From the NCBI GenBank assembly GCA_947589135.1, contig CANPZT010000018.1:1-17782 (forward strand): DNA of 17,782 nucleotides. Direction: 5' to 3'. Below are positions 5,959-14,118 of this stretch, in pieces (the first letter of the stretch is position 1; each line of letters starts with the position of its first letter). The notes beneath the pieces were generated by a model that was given only the letters and a program-made list of their open reading frames with translations, ran no database searches and had not been told where the DNA came from. This DNA is from an uncultured Clostridia bacterium. Its GTDB lineage: Bacteria > Bacillota > Clostridia > TANB77 > CAG-508. Both the position numbers and the translations under genes were made by a program.

Positions 5959-6655
5959 AGTTATTTAAAACCTCCATTAAACTTGATTTATATTTTGGTC
6001 CTATTGAGCAAGTATCACCATTTTTGAAAGTAATTGTACCGCTCACAGGTTCAACATCTTTAATTTGATTAATATTAGCAATATAAGATTTATGACATCT
6101 TATATAATTTTCTGGTAATTTGTCTTTAAATTTATTAAAAGAACTGTAAGTGTCATAATCGCGATTAGCAGTATGGAAAACCAATTTCATAGAATCTCTC
6201 TTAATGTATTGTATTTCTGATTCATCTATAAGAGTGTTTTTATTATCAATTTTAATATATTTTTTTGGTGTACCAATTACATCATCAAATAATCTAAGAA
6301 CAGTTTCTTCTAATCTATCGTAACTAATAGGCTTAGGTAAATAATCAAATGTTTTTACTTTATAAGCAATCATTGCATATTCTAAATGACCTGTTGTAAA
6401 AATAATATAATTGTCTTTATTTATTTTTCTAAGTTCTTCAGCTAATTCTATTCCACTTTTATTACATTTTAAATTTATATCTAACATAATAACATCTACT
6501 TTATTATTAGAAACATAATCTAAAATCTTTTCTGGCTCACCAGATTTAAAAACTATATGAGCTTCTAGATTATTTTTCGAAAATATATTTTCAAGCATTT
6601 TTTCCAACCTATCTAATAAGTTTAAGTTATCATCGCAAATAACAAAATTTAACAT
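5942..6655 (-). CDS. agrA: AgrA-like LytTR response regulator, 237 aa
   Basis: A cytoplasmic response regulator that should activate target promoters once phosphorylated by the AgrC-like kinase. The receiver domain (about residues 1-125) has acidic residues Asp8 and Asp9, phosphoacceptor Asp59 (VIMLDIN) and Lys108 (YLPKP). The LytTR DNA-binding domain follows (about 132-235) and includes EIQYIKRDSMKLVF and NYIRCHKSYIANI, the characteristic LytTR text. A longer reading frame begins at 6706, but AAGGGG sits nine to ten bases upstream of the ATG at 6655, and the shorter protein begins directly with the receiver strand LNFVICDD. The stop overlaps the start of the kinase gene, so they form one operon. 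Own agr promoters are the likely targets; sites could not be fixed. Confidence 0.92.
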   Translation of the reverse strand: MLNFVICDDNLNLLDRLEKMLENIFSKNNLEAHIVFKSGEPEKILDYVSNNKVDVIMLDINLKCNKSGIELAEELRKINKDNYIIFTTGHLEYAMIAYKVKTFDYLPKPISYDRLEETVLRLFDDVIGTPKKYIKIDNKNTLIDESEIQYIKRDSMKLVFHTANRDYDTYSSFNKFKDKLPENYIRCHKSYIANINQIKDVEPVSGTITFKNGDTCSIGPKYKSSLMEVLNNYGNFK

Positions 6656-7046
6656 ATATTTCGCCCCTTTATATATTGTGTAAAAAATAAAAATAAGATT
6701 TGACAAATAAAATCAAATTACCTATTTTTTCCAAAAGTAATAACAATATAATCCAAAAAATCAATATTGTCAATAGAAAATTACAAATTTAACTATAGGA
6801 TAAAGTTAATAATACTATTTGTGCACCAAAAGTAAAACGATAAAACTTACATCGTAATAATTTAGAATACTTAATATATATTTTAAACCTTAGAGCAAAC
6901 AATGAAATAAAACTTATTTTTTATAATACGATAAAATGCATTAAAAAAATATATTACAACAAATAGTGCACAGTAATAATACTTTATAAAAAATCATAAT
7001 ATTAATAGAAAGAAAAACAAAAAATAATTAGGAAGGAATTCAATAA
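6656..7046. other. Divergent intergenic region between agrA and pdaA
   Basis: This 391-base AT-rich stretch has no credible gene. It should hold the agrA promoter (minus) and the pdaA promoter (plus). TATAAT occurs at 6922-6927 on the plus strand without a good -35. Short repeats are visible: ACTATTTGT (6814-6822) is inverted at 6959-6967, each followed by GCAC within four bases. ACGATAAAA is repeated directly at 6837-6845 and 6928-6936. AAAGTTAAT (6802-6810) and the inverted TTTAACTAT (6788-6796) resemble LytTR half-sites. None is proven to be an operator. Confidence 0.4.
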
Positions 7047-7859
7047 ATGATTAAAAAAATAAACAAATCTAATATTATAAAAATATTTATAATAATGCTA
7101 ATGATAATTACATTAACATTATTAAATAATAATCAAGAGCACGATAGTGTGTTAACAAGTTCACAGGAAGCAAGTAACAAAAAAATAGGATGGGGATTAA
7201 AAAGAAACGATAATCATGAACAACCAGATGTAGGAAAAGAAAATAAAAAAGTATTAGAATCAAACAATGGTATATGTTTGGGAAACAACGAAAAGAAATA
7301 TATTTATTTAACATTTGATCAAGGGTATGAAGCAGGTTATACAAGTAAAATTTTAGAAACACTAAAGAACAATCAAGTAACAGCGACATTTTTTTTAACA
7401 GCTCACTATGTTAATTCAGAACCAGAATTAGTAAAACAAATGATAGACGAAGGACATATTGTAGGAAACCATACTGTAAACCACAAAAGTATGCCAGATT
7501 TGGGAAATGATAAGCTAAAATCAGAGATGATGGATTTACACAATGTAATTTATGAAAAATTCGGTTATGAAATGAAATATATGCGACCACCTAAAGGTGA
7601 ATTTAGCGAAAGAACACTTCAAGTAACTAGTTCATTAGGATATAAAACAGTAATGTGGTCATTTGCATATGAAGACTGGAATGAAGATAAACAACCAGAT
7701 GAAGAAAAATCAAAAAAGAAAATATTAGATAATCTCCATAATGGAGAAATTATGCTATTACATGGCAATTCAAAAACAAATACAAATATTTTAGATAATA
7801 TTATAAAAGAAGCGAAAAATATGGGATATGAATTTAAGTCTTTAGATGAATTTGAATAA
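7047..7859 (+). CDS. pdaA: Delta-lactam-forming peptidoglycan deacetylase PdaA, 270 aa
   Basis: PdaA removes the acetyl group from N-acetylmuramic acid in spore cortex peptidoglycan, the step before muramic delta-lactam is formed; the lactam is needed for cortex breakdown at germination. An N-terminal hydrophobic segment (residues 10-27) would serve as signal or membrane anchor. The IGWGLKRN segment (47-54) is characteristic of PdaA proteins. The NodB-type deacetylase domain follows: TFDQGYE (89-95, catalytic Asp91), metal-binding His142 and His146 in GNHTVNH, RPPKGE (180-185) and LLHG (237-240). TFDQGYE instead of the more usual TFDNGYE is a small variation. AGGAAGGA sets the start. It precedes yqfC by 84 bases. 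Together with yqfC and yqfD it indicates an endospore former. Forespore sigma-factor control is expected, but I cannot identify the promoter. Confidence 0.88.
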   Translation: MIKKINKSNIIKIFIIMLMIITLTLLNNNQEHDSVLTSSQEASNKKIGWGLKRNDNHEQPDVGKENKKVLESNNGICLGNNEKKYIYLTFDQGYEAGYTSKILETLKNNQVTATFFLTAHYVNSEPELVKQMIDEGHIVGNHTVNHKSMPDLGNDKLKSEMMDLHNVIYEKFGYEMKYMRPPKGEFSERTLQVTSSLGYKTVMWSFAYEDWNEDKQPDEEKSKKKILDNLHNGEIMLLHGNSKTNTNILDNIIKEAKNMGYEFKSLDEFE

Positions 7860-7943
7860 CAAAAAGTTATACGATTTTTTATTTAAAATTAAATAAATCT
7901 AGTTTATTTTGTAAAAAGCAAAATAATGAAAAGAGGAAAGAAC

Positions 7944-8222
7944 ATGAAAAAAAGTAATTATAATAGAATTGATAAACTATTAGAGTTACCTCAAGAGGTA
8001 TGCTCTAATATTCCTAAAATAAGCATAATAGGATTTGACGAAATAATTATAGAAAATTTTAAAGGAATTCTAGAATATGAAGACTTTTTTGTAAGAATTA
8101 ATACTCATATAGGAATTATTAATATTAATGGCTACAATTTAAGTCTAGAAAATATGACAGATGATGACATTAAAGTAAAAGGGAAAATAGAGAGCTTAGA
8201 TATTGAAAGAACAATAGATTAA
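7944..8222 (+). CDS. yqfC: Sporulation protein YqfC, 92 aa
   Basis: YqfC is a small sporulation protein made under mother-cell control and found next to yqfD in spore formers. Its biochemical role is not settled. The text LLELPQEV, NIPKISIIGFDE, IENFKGILEYED and INTHIGIININGYNL follows the family pattern. There is no membrane segment. I chose the ATG at 7944 because AGAGG lies about seven bases upstream; an in-frame ATG at 7926 would add six residues and place this ribosome site inside the gene. It ends 11 bases before yqfD, which has its own AAAGGAG site, so the two are cotranscribed. Confidence 0.85.
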   Translation: MKKSNYNRIDKLLELPQEVCSNIPKISIIGFDEIIIENFKGILEYEDFFVRINTHIGIININGYNLSLENMTDDDIKVKGKIESLDIERTID

Positions 8223-8233
8223 AGGAGTTTATA

Positions 8234-9419
8234 ATGTTTATAAAAATAATATTAAGTTACATTTTAGGTTACTTAAGAATTACAGTAGAAGGATATTATA
8301 TTGAAAGATTTATTAATATATGTAAAAGCAATAACATTACAATATGGAATTTAAAAAGAGATAAAGATATAAGATTATATTTAAATGTAAGAATTCAAGA
8401 ATTTAAAGAATTAATTAAAATAGCTAAAAATACTAGATGTAAAATTAAAATATCAAATAAAAAAGGATTACCATTTTTATTACATAAATATAAGAAAAGA
8501 AAAATATTTTTTATTTTACTAATTCTATTAATTTTTTTAATTATATTATCTTCTAATTTTGTATGGAATGTGCAAATAGAAGTAGAGAACAATCAAAATT
8601 TAGAAAATATTTTGCAAGATATTGAAAATGCAGGATTAAAAACAGGAAAATTAAAATCAAAAGTAGATACAAAAGAGATAATCAATCAAATTAGATTACA
8701 GAGAAACGATGTAGCCTGGGTTCGGAATTGAATTAAAAGGAACAAATGCAATTGTTAAGTTAGTAAAAGCAGATGAAAAACCAGAGATTATAGATGAAAA
8801 TGAATATTGTAATATTGTTTCAGATAAAGCAGGAATTATTACAAAAATAAATGCACAAGCAGGAACTATTAATGTAAAAGTAGGAGACACAGTAAATGAG
8901 GGAGAAATTTTAGTTAAAGGATGGATGGAAGGAAAATATACAGGAATTAGATATGTACATGCAAAAGGTGAAATAGAAGCAAAAGTGTGGCATACAAAAT
9001 ATAAAAAAATAAATTATAATACTACGGAAAGAAGCAAAACAGGAAATTTAGAAAATAAATATTCAATAAAAATTAATAATTTTAAAATAAATTTTAATAA
9101 AAGGGTTTCAAAATTTAAAATTTATGATACAATAGAAACGGAAAGTAAATTAAAATTATTTTCAGACTTTTATCTACCAATTTCTATAATAAAAACAACT
9201 AATAGAGAAGTAGAAGAAGCACAAAAAACATATAGTATTGAAGAAGCGAAAAACATAGGGATAGAGGAATTACAAGAAGAATTAGATAATGAAATTGTAG
9301 AAAAAGAAAAAATTGTAAACAAAAACATTAATACATATGAAGTAGAAAACGGAATTGATGTTTATGTTACATATGAAGTTCTAGAGAATATAGGGACTAA
9401 TGAAAAAATTGTATTTTGA
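8234..9419 (+). CDS. yqfD: Sporulation protein YqfD, split by a +1 frameshift
   Basis: YqfD is a membrane protein of the mother cell required for efficient sporulation. Residues 1-163 (8234-8722) contain the family start, a basic stretch, and a membrane segment (about residues 91-108). The frame then hits CGG AAT TGA and stops at 8731. Skipping the single C at 8723 restores the family sequence: DVAWV continues as GIELKGTN, then NIVSDKAGIITKINAQAG, VKVGDTVNEGEILVKG and VHAKGEIEAKVW, ending at 9419. The joined product would be 394 residues, the usual length. Both parts look under normal constraint and no other disruption is seen. Explanations are programmed or tolerated +1 frameshifting, a fresh indel or a sequencing error. 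It lies between yqfC and an unrecognised gene in one operon. Confidence 0.85.
8720..8731 (+). other. Frameshift site in yqfD: GTT-C-GGA
   Basis: In frame 0 the sequence reads GTT CGG AAT TGA. The extra C is 8723, and the conserved Gly codon GGA starts at 8724. CGG is otherwise absent from host-like genes in this window. The same arrangement occurs in dprA at 17612-17618. Confidence 0.7.
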
Positions 9420-9432
9420 AGGGATGATTGAA

Positions 9433-10635
9433 ATGGAAGAAAGAAGCCTTAGAATAACAGGAGCAGATAAAACATTTTTTAACAAAATAACAAGCACACT
9501 AACAAGACTATTAATACCAACACAAATAGGAATTAATGGTATGATAATTTCTATAAAAAGAAATAATGTTATGAAAGCCTTTGAAAATTATCAATTACAA
9601 AATGAAGATTACGACAAAGAAGAGCTAGAAAAAAAATATGATAATGCATATGAAGCATATCTAGCATCATTAGATAAATATGTAATGGATTCTATATATA
9701 AAAAAGTAAAAAATGGAACAGCATCAGAATTTGAAAAAAATGCATTATCAAAATATTATGAAGTAACTAGTTTAAAAGAAAGTGAATATATAGAATATAA
9801 ATATAGAAAACAAAAATATTTAATAGAATTAGATTATGAAGGAATAAAAATAGGAGACAAAGAAAAATTAAAAGAAAGATATCAATTATTCTATATATCT
9901 AAAATGGATGCACTATATAAATCAATTTTAAAGAATTATTCTATAAAAGTAGCAGATACTACAAATCAATATGATTCAGCAAGAGAATGGATTTATATAA
10001 AAATATTCCACACATTAGAAGAATATATACAAAACATTTTAACATTAAAAATTAATAATGATGATGAAACATTAAAAGATATTATGATGGAATATGAAAA
10101 ATATGAATCATATACTGTTGGAAAGTTGGATACAAGAGATAATATAGAAAAAAATATGATATTACTTGGAATTAGCAGAAAACTATTCACACATAGCTTG
10201 CCACTAATTGTTGCAGAACAATGTTATGAAAAACTTTTAAAAGATGCAAGAGTGTTAGTACAAGATACAAAAATTACAACAAAAAGAGAAAAAGCATATT
10301 CTATGTTAATAAATTTAATAGAAGATTATAATGTAAAATTATTATCAACAAAAGTATATTGGAGTACATCAAAGGAAAGAGAAAATTATAAAAAATTCTG
10401 GAATAAATACAAGGAAATATCAAACTTAAAAGAAACAGATTTTATAGAATATATTAGACAAAAAGAAATATTATTTATTAAAGACGACATGAAAAAATTA
10501 GATAAAGAAAAAACAGACTATACAAAATTATTAAAATACTATAAAAGAAAACTTGTAGATTATGGTGCAATGAGAGTAATCAAAAATTCTTGGATTTCTC
10601 AAGGAAAATACATAAAGGTTAAGGAAGTAGCATAA
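9433..10635 (+). CDS. Unrecognised 400-aa protein in the yqfD-ybeY interval
   Basis: I do not recognise this family. The protein is soluble-looking, very rich in Lys, Glu and Tyr, and largely predicted helical. The N-terminal part (SLRITGADKTFFNKITSTL followed by RLLIPTQIGINGMIISIKRN) is the most structured-looking segment, and FFNKI-xx-TLTRLLIPTQ may be an anchor or interaction helix. The rest is long charged helices with repeated EYI, KYYEV and YKK text, perhaps coiled coils. It has no catalytic motif I can name. The ATG at 9433 is chosen because GAAGGG lies nine bases upstream; an in-frame ATG at 9400 inside yqfD lacks a ribosome site. In many Firmicutes yqfD is followed by phoH; this protein has no Walker A motif and is not PhoH. 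It ends three bases before ybeY. Confidence 0.8.
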   Translation: MEERSLRITGADKTFFNKITSTLTRLLIPTQIGINGMIISIKRNNVMKAFENYQLQNEDYDKEELEKKYDNAYEAYLASLDKYVMDSIYKKVKNGTASEFEKNALSKYYEVTSLKESEYIEYKYRKQKYLIELDYEGIKIGDKEKLKERYQLFYISKMDALYKSILKNYSIKVADTTNQYDSAREWIYIKIFHTLEEYIQNILTLKINNDDETLKDIMMEYEKYESYTVGKLDTRDNIEKNMILLGISRKLFTHSLPLIVAEQCYEKLLKDARVLVQDTKITTKREKAYSMLINLIEDYNVKLLSTKVYWSTSKERENYKKFWNKYKEISNLKETDFIEYIRQKEILFIKDDMKKLDKEKTDYTKLLKYYKRKLVDYGAMRVIKNSWISQGKYIKVKEVA

Positions 10636-10638
10636 GAA

Positions 10639-11112
10639 ATGTACGAAATAATATATAAAGAAATAGATGAAAATAAAGAATATGAAAAAATAGTAAAGAG
10701 AGTGCTATCAAAATGTTTTGAAGAAGAAAAAATTATAGACTCAAAATTGTATATTACGATTACTTTGACAACACCAAAACATATAAAAAAAATAAATAAA
10801 GAGTATCGTAATATTGACAAAGCAACTGATGTACTTTCTTTTCCTATGTTCGAAAAGGACGAGTTAGAAGAAAAAATAAAAAATAATGATTTTGAGCATG
10901 AAGACATTTTAGGAGATATTATTATTTCTATTGAAAAAGTAAAAGAGCAGGCAGAGGAATATAACCATAGTTTTGAAAGAGAATTTAGCTACATGCTAGT
11001 TCATGGATTTTATCATTTACTAGGATATGATCATATTAAAGAAGAAGATAAAAAAATAATGAGAATAAAAGAAGAAAAAATTCTAAATATATTAGATATA
11101 AAAAGAAATTAA
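10639..11112 (+). CDS. ybeY: Endoribonuclease YbeY, 157 aa
   Basis: YbeY is a zinc-dependent single-strand endoribonuclease that acts in 16S rRNA 3'-end maturation and late ribosome quality control. The signature HGFYHLLGYDH (residues 122-132) supplies the three zinc-binding histidines, His122, His126 and His132. Upstream are the conserved INKEYRNIDKATDVLSFP block (52-69) and the GDIIIS strand (92-97). Length is typical. The start lies three bases after the preceding stop, with AAGGAAG at 10621-10627 as a likely ribosome site, so the gene depends on the upstream operon. Position after yqfC-yqfD is conserved in Firmicutes. Complete and ordinary. Confidence 0.95.
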   Translation: MYEIIYKEIDENKEYEKIVKRVLSKCFEEEKIIDSKLYITITLTTPKHIKKINKEYRNIDKATDVLSFPMFEKDELEEKIKNNDFEHEDILGDIIISIEKVKEQAEEYNHSFEREFSYMLVHGFYHLLGYDHIKEEDKKIMRIKEEKILNILDIKRN

Positions 11113-11124
11113 AGGGGATTCAAT

Positions 11125-12240
11125 ATGAAAAAGAATGAAACAAAAATATTAGTTGTTATTTTAATATTTATTATAATAATAGCAGGAGGAGTTTTAGCTT
11201 ATAAAATTGTAAAAGATAAGCAGGAAATGCCAACTGATAGTAAAGAAGAAACTAATCTTGAAAATGCTGAAACAAAACAATTAGAAGAAAAACAAGTTCA
11301 AATATTCCAAGGTACAGATAGACCAATTGCAGTAATGATTGATAATCACAATCAAGCATGGCCACAAGCAGGATTACAAGAAGCATATATGGTATATGAA
11401 ATTATTGTAGAAGGTGGAGAAACAAGATTAATGGCACTTTTCAAAGGAGTAGATATTGAAAAAATAGGTCCAGTAAGAAGTGCAAGACATTATTTTATAG
11501 ATTATGTAATGGAAAATGATGCTATTTATGCTCACTTTGGGCAAAGTCCACAAGCACAGTCAGATCTTAAAAAATTTAGTATAAACGATATTGACGGAAT
11601 AGCAGAAGATGGAGTGACTTTTTGGAGAGTTAAAGACAAAAGTGCTCCACATAATGCGGTAACAAGTACAGAAAAACTTATGGAATCAGCTAGAAATAAA
11701 AAATATAAAACAACTTCTTCAAAGGAAAGTGTTCTAAATTATGTGACAGATGAAATTAATTTTGAAGAAGGTCAAGCAGCAACAACTATAACAATACCAC
11801 ATTCTAATCTTCAAACTGTTAAATACGAATATGATCAAGAAAACAAAGTATATAAAAGATATGCTCGTAAAAAAGAACAAGTAGATTGGACAACAGGTAA
11901 AACAATTACAACTAAAAATATAATTATTGAATTTTGTGATAATTATACTTTGGCAGATACTGAAAATAAAGGAAGACAGGGATTAAAAAATATAGGTACT
12001 TTTGATGGTTACTATATTACAAATGGAAAGGCAATAAAAATAAAATGTATAAAAAATACTAGAGAAGAGCAAACTGTATATCAAGATTTAGAAGGAAATG
12101 AAATTAAAGTAAATGATGGTAATACTTTTGTAAATATTTGCCCAATTGCTGCTAAAGTAGTAATAGAAGGAGAAGAAGCAACATCAATATCAGCACAATC
12201 AACAGCAGTACCAGCAACAACACAAAACTCAAATACATAA
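11125..12240 (+). CDS. DUF3048 (YerB-like) membrane-anchored protein, 371 aa
   Basis: The protein has one N-terminal hydrophobic segment (about residues 8-28) with basic residues before it, so the rest should lie outside the membrane. There is no lipobox cysteine, unlike YerB-type lipoproteins; it would be anchored by the helix. Conserved DUF3048 text is clear: RPIAVMIDNHNQAWPQAGL, VYEIIVEGGETRLMALF, GPVRSARHYF and HFGQSP in the first half, with the second half including SAPHNAVTST. The C-terminus is a Ser/Thr/Ala-rich tail. The function of DUF3048 is not established; cell-envelope association is inferred from topology. AAAGGGG ahead of the ATG sets the start. It is 12 bases after ybeY and is followed by the YlbF-family gene. 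Confidence 0.85.
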   Translation: MKKNETKILVVILIFIIIIAGGVLAYKIVKDKQEMPTDSKEETNLENAETKQLEEKQVQIFQGTDRPIAVMIDNHNQAWPQAGLQEAYMVYEIIVEGGETRLMALFKGVDIEKIGPVRSARHYFIDYVMENDAIYAHFGQSPQAQSDLKKFSINDIDGIAEDGVTFWRVKDKSAPHNAVTSTEKLMESARNKKYKTTSSKESVLNYVTDEINFEEGQAATTITIPHSNLQTVKYEYDQENKVYKRYARKKEQVDWTTGKTITTKNIIIEFCDNYTLADTENKGRQGLKNIGTFDGYYITNGKAIKIKCIKNTREEQTVYQDLEGNEIKVNDGNTFVNICPIAAKVVIEGEEATSISAQSTAVPATTQNSNT

Positions 12241-12265
12241 AATAAAAAGAAAGGGAGTAAATATA

Positions 12266-12601
12266 ATGAATATTTATGATACAGCAAATAGATTAGCACA
12301 AGAAATAAAACAATCTGAAGAATATATGAATTACAAAATGGCAAAAGAGGCATTAAATTTAAATACTGAATTAAAAATAAAAGTGCAAGAATTTGAAAAG
12401 GTAAGATATGAAGTACAAATGTCAATGATGCAAACAGGAAGTAGAAACGAAGAAAATGAAAAAAAAGTTCAAGATTTATATACAGAATTAATACAAGATG
12501 ATGAAGCAAAAAAATATTTTGAGGCAGAAACAAAGTTTAATATTATTATAGCAGATGTTAATAAAATTATAGGAGAAGCAGTAAGAGATGTAATACAATA
12601 A
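12266..12601 (+). CDS. YlbF/YmcA-family protein, 111 aa
   Basis: The small all-helical protein matches the YlbF (DUF964) family: IYDTANRLAQEIKQSEEY at the N-terminus, then the alternating charged helix LNLNTELKIKVQEFEKVR and a C-terminal helix around YFEAETKFNIIIADVNKI. In Bacillus subtilis YlbF and YmcA act with YaaT and stimulate RNase Y activity, affecting competence, sporulation and biofilm. Whether this paralogue does the same is an inference. AAAGGGAG lies upstream of the ATG. It sits 25 bases after the DUF3048 gene and 14 before the HExxH protein gene, probably in the same transcript. Confidence 0.8.
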   Translation: MNIYDTANRLAQEIKQSEEYMNYKMAKEALNLNTELKIKVQEFEKVRYEVQMSMMQTGSRNEENEKKVQDLYTELIQDDEAKKYFEAETKFNIIIADVNKIIGEAVRDVIQ

Positions 12602-12615
12602 AAAAGGAGTAAATA

Positions 12616-13305
12616 ATGGAATTTATTATTATATTAATTATTTTTATATTTTCAACTATAATTTTAAAATATATTTTCGAATATAATATGAAAGAATTAA
12701 AACATATTGGAGAAGACGAAGAATTAGATAAGCTTGCTAGTAAATATCCTAGTAATGTAGAATTATGCAAAGAATATCTAAAAAAATTAGATAATGAAAC
12801 AATAAAAATAGAAGAAGATAAAGAAGGAGAAACAAGCCTATACATAGCGATAACAAACAAAATATTAATTGCAAACATACAAAAAACTTATACAAGAATA
12901 CAAACAATTGCACATGAATGCTTACATTCTATCCAAAATAGAAAATTACTATTATTTAATTTTTATTTTTCTAATGTATATTTATTATATTTTGTAATTA
13001 TTTGTATTTTAGCAATATTCAAGTTATTGCCATATAAAATGATGTTTCTAAGTATTTTATTATTTTTAGGTCTTATTTATTATGTTGTAAGAGCATATCT
13101 AGAAAATGACGCAATGATTAAAGCCAGATACTTGGCTAAGGAATATATGGAAGATAAGAAGATATCTACCCAAGAAGAAATAAATAAAATAGTAAATGGA
13201 TTTGACAAAATTAATAAAAGAGGAATTAAATGTATTAATTATAATTTATTTTTAGGAATTATGATTAAAGTGATTATATTCTGTATTATTTGTATATTCA
13301 GATAA
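12616..13305 (+). CDS. Putative membrane zinc metallopeptidase (HECLH), 229 aa
   Basis: The protein has an N-terminal membrane helix (residues 2-20), a charged cytoplasmic or external part, the zinc motif HECLH (His100-Glu101-His104) inside IAHECLHSIQNR, two further hydrophobic segments (about 115-138 and 141-160) and a C-terminal one (about 210-229). Glu163 in AYLENDA is a candidate third ligand. An HExxH motif followed by SIQ is reminiscent of YugP-type membrane peptidases, but overall similarity is not clear to me. AAAGGAG sets the start, 14 bases after the YlbF-family gene, at the end of this run. No downstream plus-strand gene follows; an inverted repeat at 13338-13417 probably ends the transcript. 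Substrate unknown. Confidence 0.7.
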   Translation: MEFIIILIIFIFSTIILKYIFEYNMKELKHIGEDEELDKLASKYPSNVELCKEYLKKLDNETIKIEEDKEGETSLYIAITNKILIANIQKTYTRIQTIAHECLHSIQNRKLLLFNFYFSNVYLLYFVIICILAIFKLLPYKMMFLSILLFLGLIYYVVRAYLENDAMIKARYLAKEYMEDKKISTQEEINKIVNGFDKINKRGIKCINYNLFLGIMIKVIIFCIICIFR

Positions 13306-13337
13306 AAATAATGTATTATATAAAGCTAATAAAAAAT

Positions 13338-13417
13338 GCTTGTATGTAATTATATTTTAATTAAAAGTATAGATAGTCTATTTATAACTGTTTAATTAAA
13401 AATATTTATATACAAGC
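13338..13417. repeat. Long imperfect inverted repeat between convergent genes
   Basis: A 28-base left arm (13338-13365, GCTTGTAT...TTAATTAAA) is nearly repeated in inverted form by the 27-base right arm (13391-13417), with about three mismatches and one gap. A smaller palindrome ATAGA-TAG-TCTAT lies in the loop. The flanks are A-rich on the left and T-rich on the right, so it can end both the plus-strand run and the DUF4364 gene. It could also be a decayed small inverted-repeat element. Confidence 0.6.
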
Positions 13418-13422
13418 TTTTA

Positions 13423-13968
13423 TTATTTATTTTGATCATCTAATAATATATTTAAAATTTTAGGATAAATGGTATTAGCATTTTTATTCCAATTATCAAC
13501 AATACGTTTAGCTCTATCTCTAGATCCAGCAAAAGTTTTTACTTCAAAAATAGCTTCATTATCTTCGATAATTTTACATTTTATAGTATAATCATTTTCA
13601 TTTTTAGGGATAAATTCAGCTATTACAGAAGATTTTTGTTCTATTAAATGAAACTCTTTTTCAAAAATATTGTCTGCTTTTAATTTTATAATTCCAGGTA
13701 GCACATTTTTTGTAAGAGTTAGTGCATTTTTTCCATCACTAGTGATTTTTACTACTTGTTCTTCTTCTTTTGTATAACTGCCTACTAATTTGGAATCGAT
13801 TAAGTCTGTTAATACTTGTTTAAAATAAAAATAATTAACTTCATTAATAGAAGTAATAATCTGAAATAAATCATCTTGTTTAATATCTTTGTTAAGGTTA
13901 TTTAATATATATAATATTAACACTTTATTTTCAGCCAAAGTAGTAGTATTATTTGAATTTGAACTCAT
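13423..13968 (-). CDS. DUF4364 family protein, 181 aa
   Basis: This cytoplasmic protein of Clostridia and related groups begins with LAENKVLILYILNNL, followed by VNYFYFKQVLTDLIDSKLV. Both are typical of the DUF4364 N-terminal winged-helix-like part. The C-terminal half is beta-rich (EFIPKNENDYTIKCKIIE) and ends with FAGSRDRAKRIVDNW. Function is unknown; the winged helix suggests DNA binding, but this is inference. The ATG at 13968 is chosen because AAGGAG lies about nine bases upstream. A GTG at 13977 overlaps that ribosome site and is rejected. The gene is divergent from lactate dehydrogenase across 150 bases, so shared regulation is possible but unproved. Confidence 0.8.
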   Translation of the reverse strand: MSSNSNNTTTLAENKVLILYILNNLNKDIKQDDLFQIITSINEVNYFYFKQVLTDLIDSKLVGSYTKEEEQVVKITSDGKNALTLTKNVLPGIIKLKADNIFEKEFHLIEQKSSVIAEFIPKNENDYTIKCKIIEDNEAIFEVKTFAGSRDRAKRIVDNWNKNANTIYPKILNILLDDQNK

Positions 13969-13999
13969 AAATAGCACTCCTTACTTTGATTTTTTTGTT

Positions 14000-14028
14000 A
14001 TTATATCATAGTATATTTGAAAAGTAAA
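14000..14028 (-). promoter_or_regulatory. Promoter of the DUF4364 gene
   Basis: On the minus strand, TTTACT (14023-14028), a 17-base spacer and TATAAT (14000-14005), with TG one base before the -10 box, lie upstream of the start at 13968. The -35 is imperfect; the extended -10 compensates. Confidence 0.5.
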
Positions 14029-14067
14029 TTGTTAAAGAGCATCAATTAAAAATTAATTAGATAAATT

Positions 14068-14097
14068 TTGAATTTTGAAATAAAAAAGTGGTATAAT
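14068..14097 (+). promoter_or_regulatory. Promoter of L-lactate dehydrogenase
   Basis: TTGAAT (14068-14073) and TATAAT (14092-14097) are 18 bases apart, with TG before the -10 box. The transcript would begin near 14104, just ahead of the GGAGG ribosome site (14106-14110). The leader is therefore very short. Confidence 0.6.
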
Positions 14098-14118
14098 GTT
14101 TACATGGAGGTTGATAGT

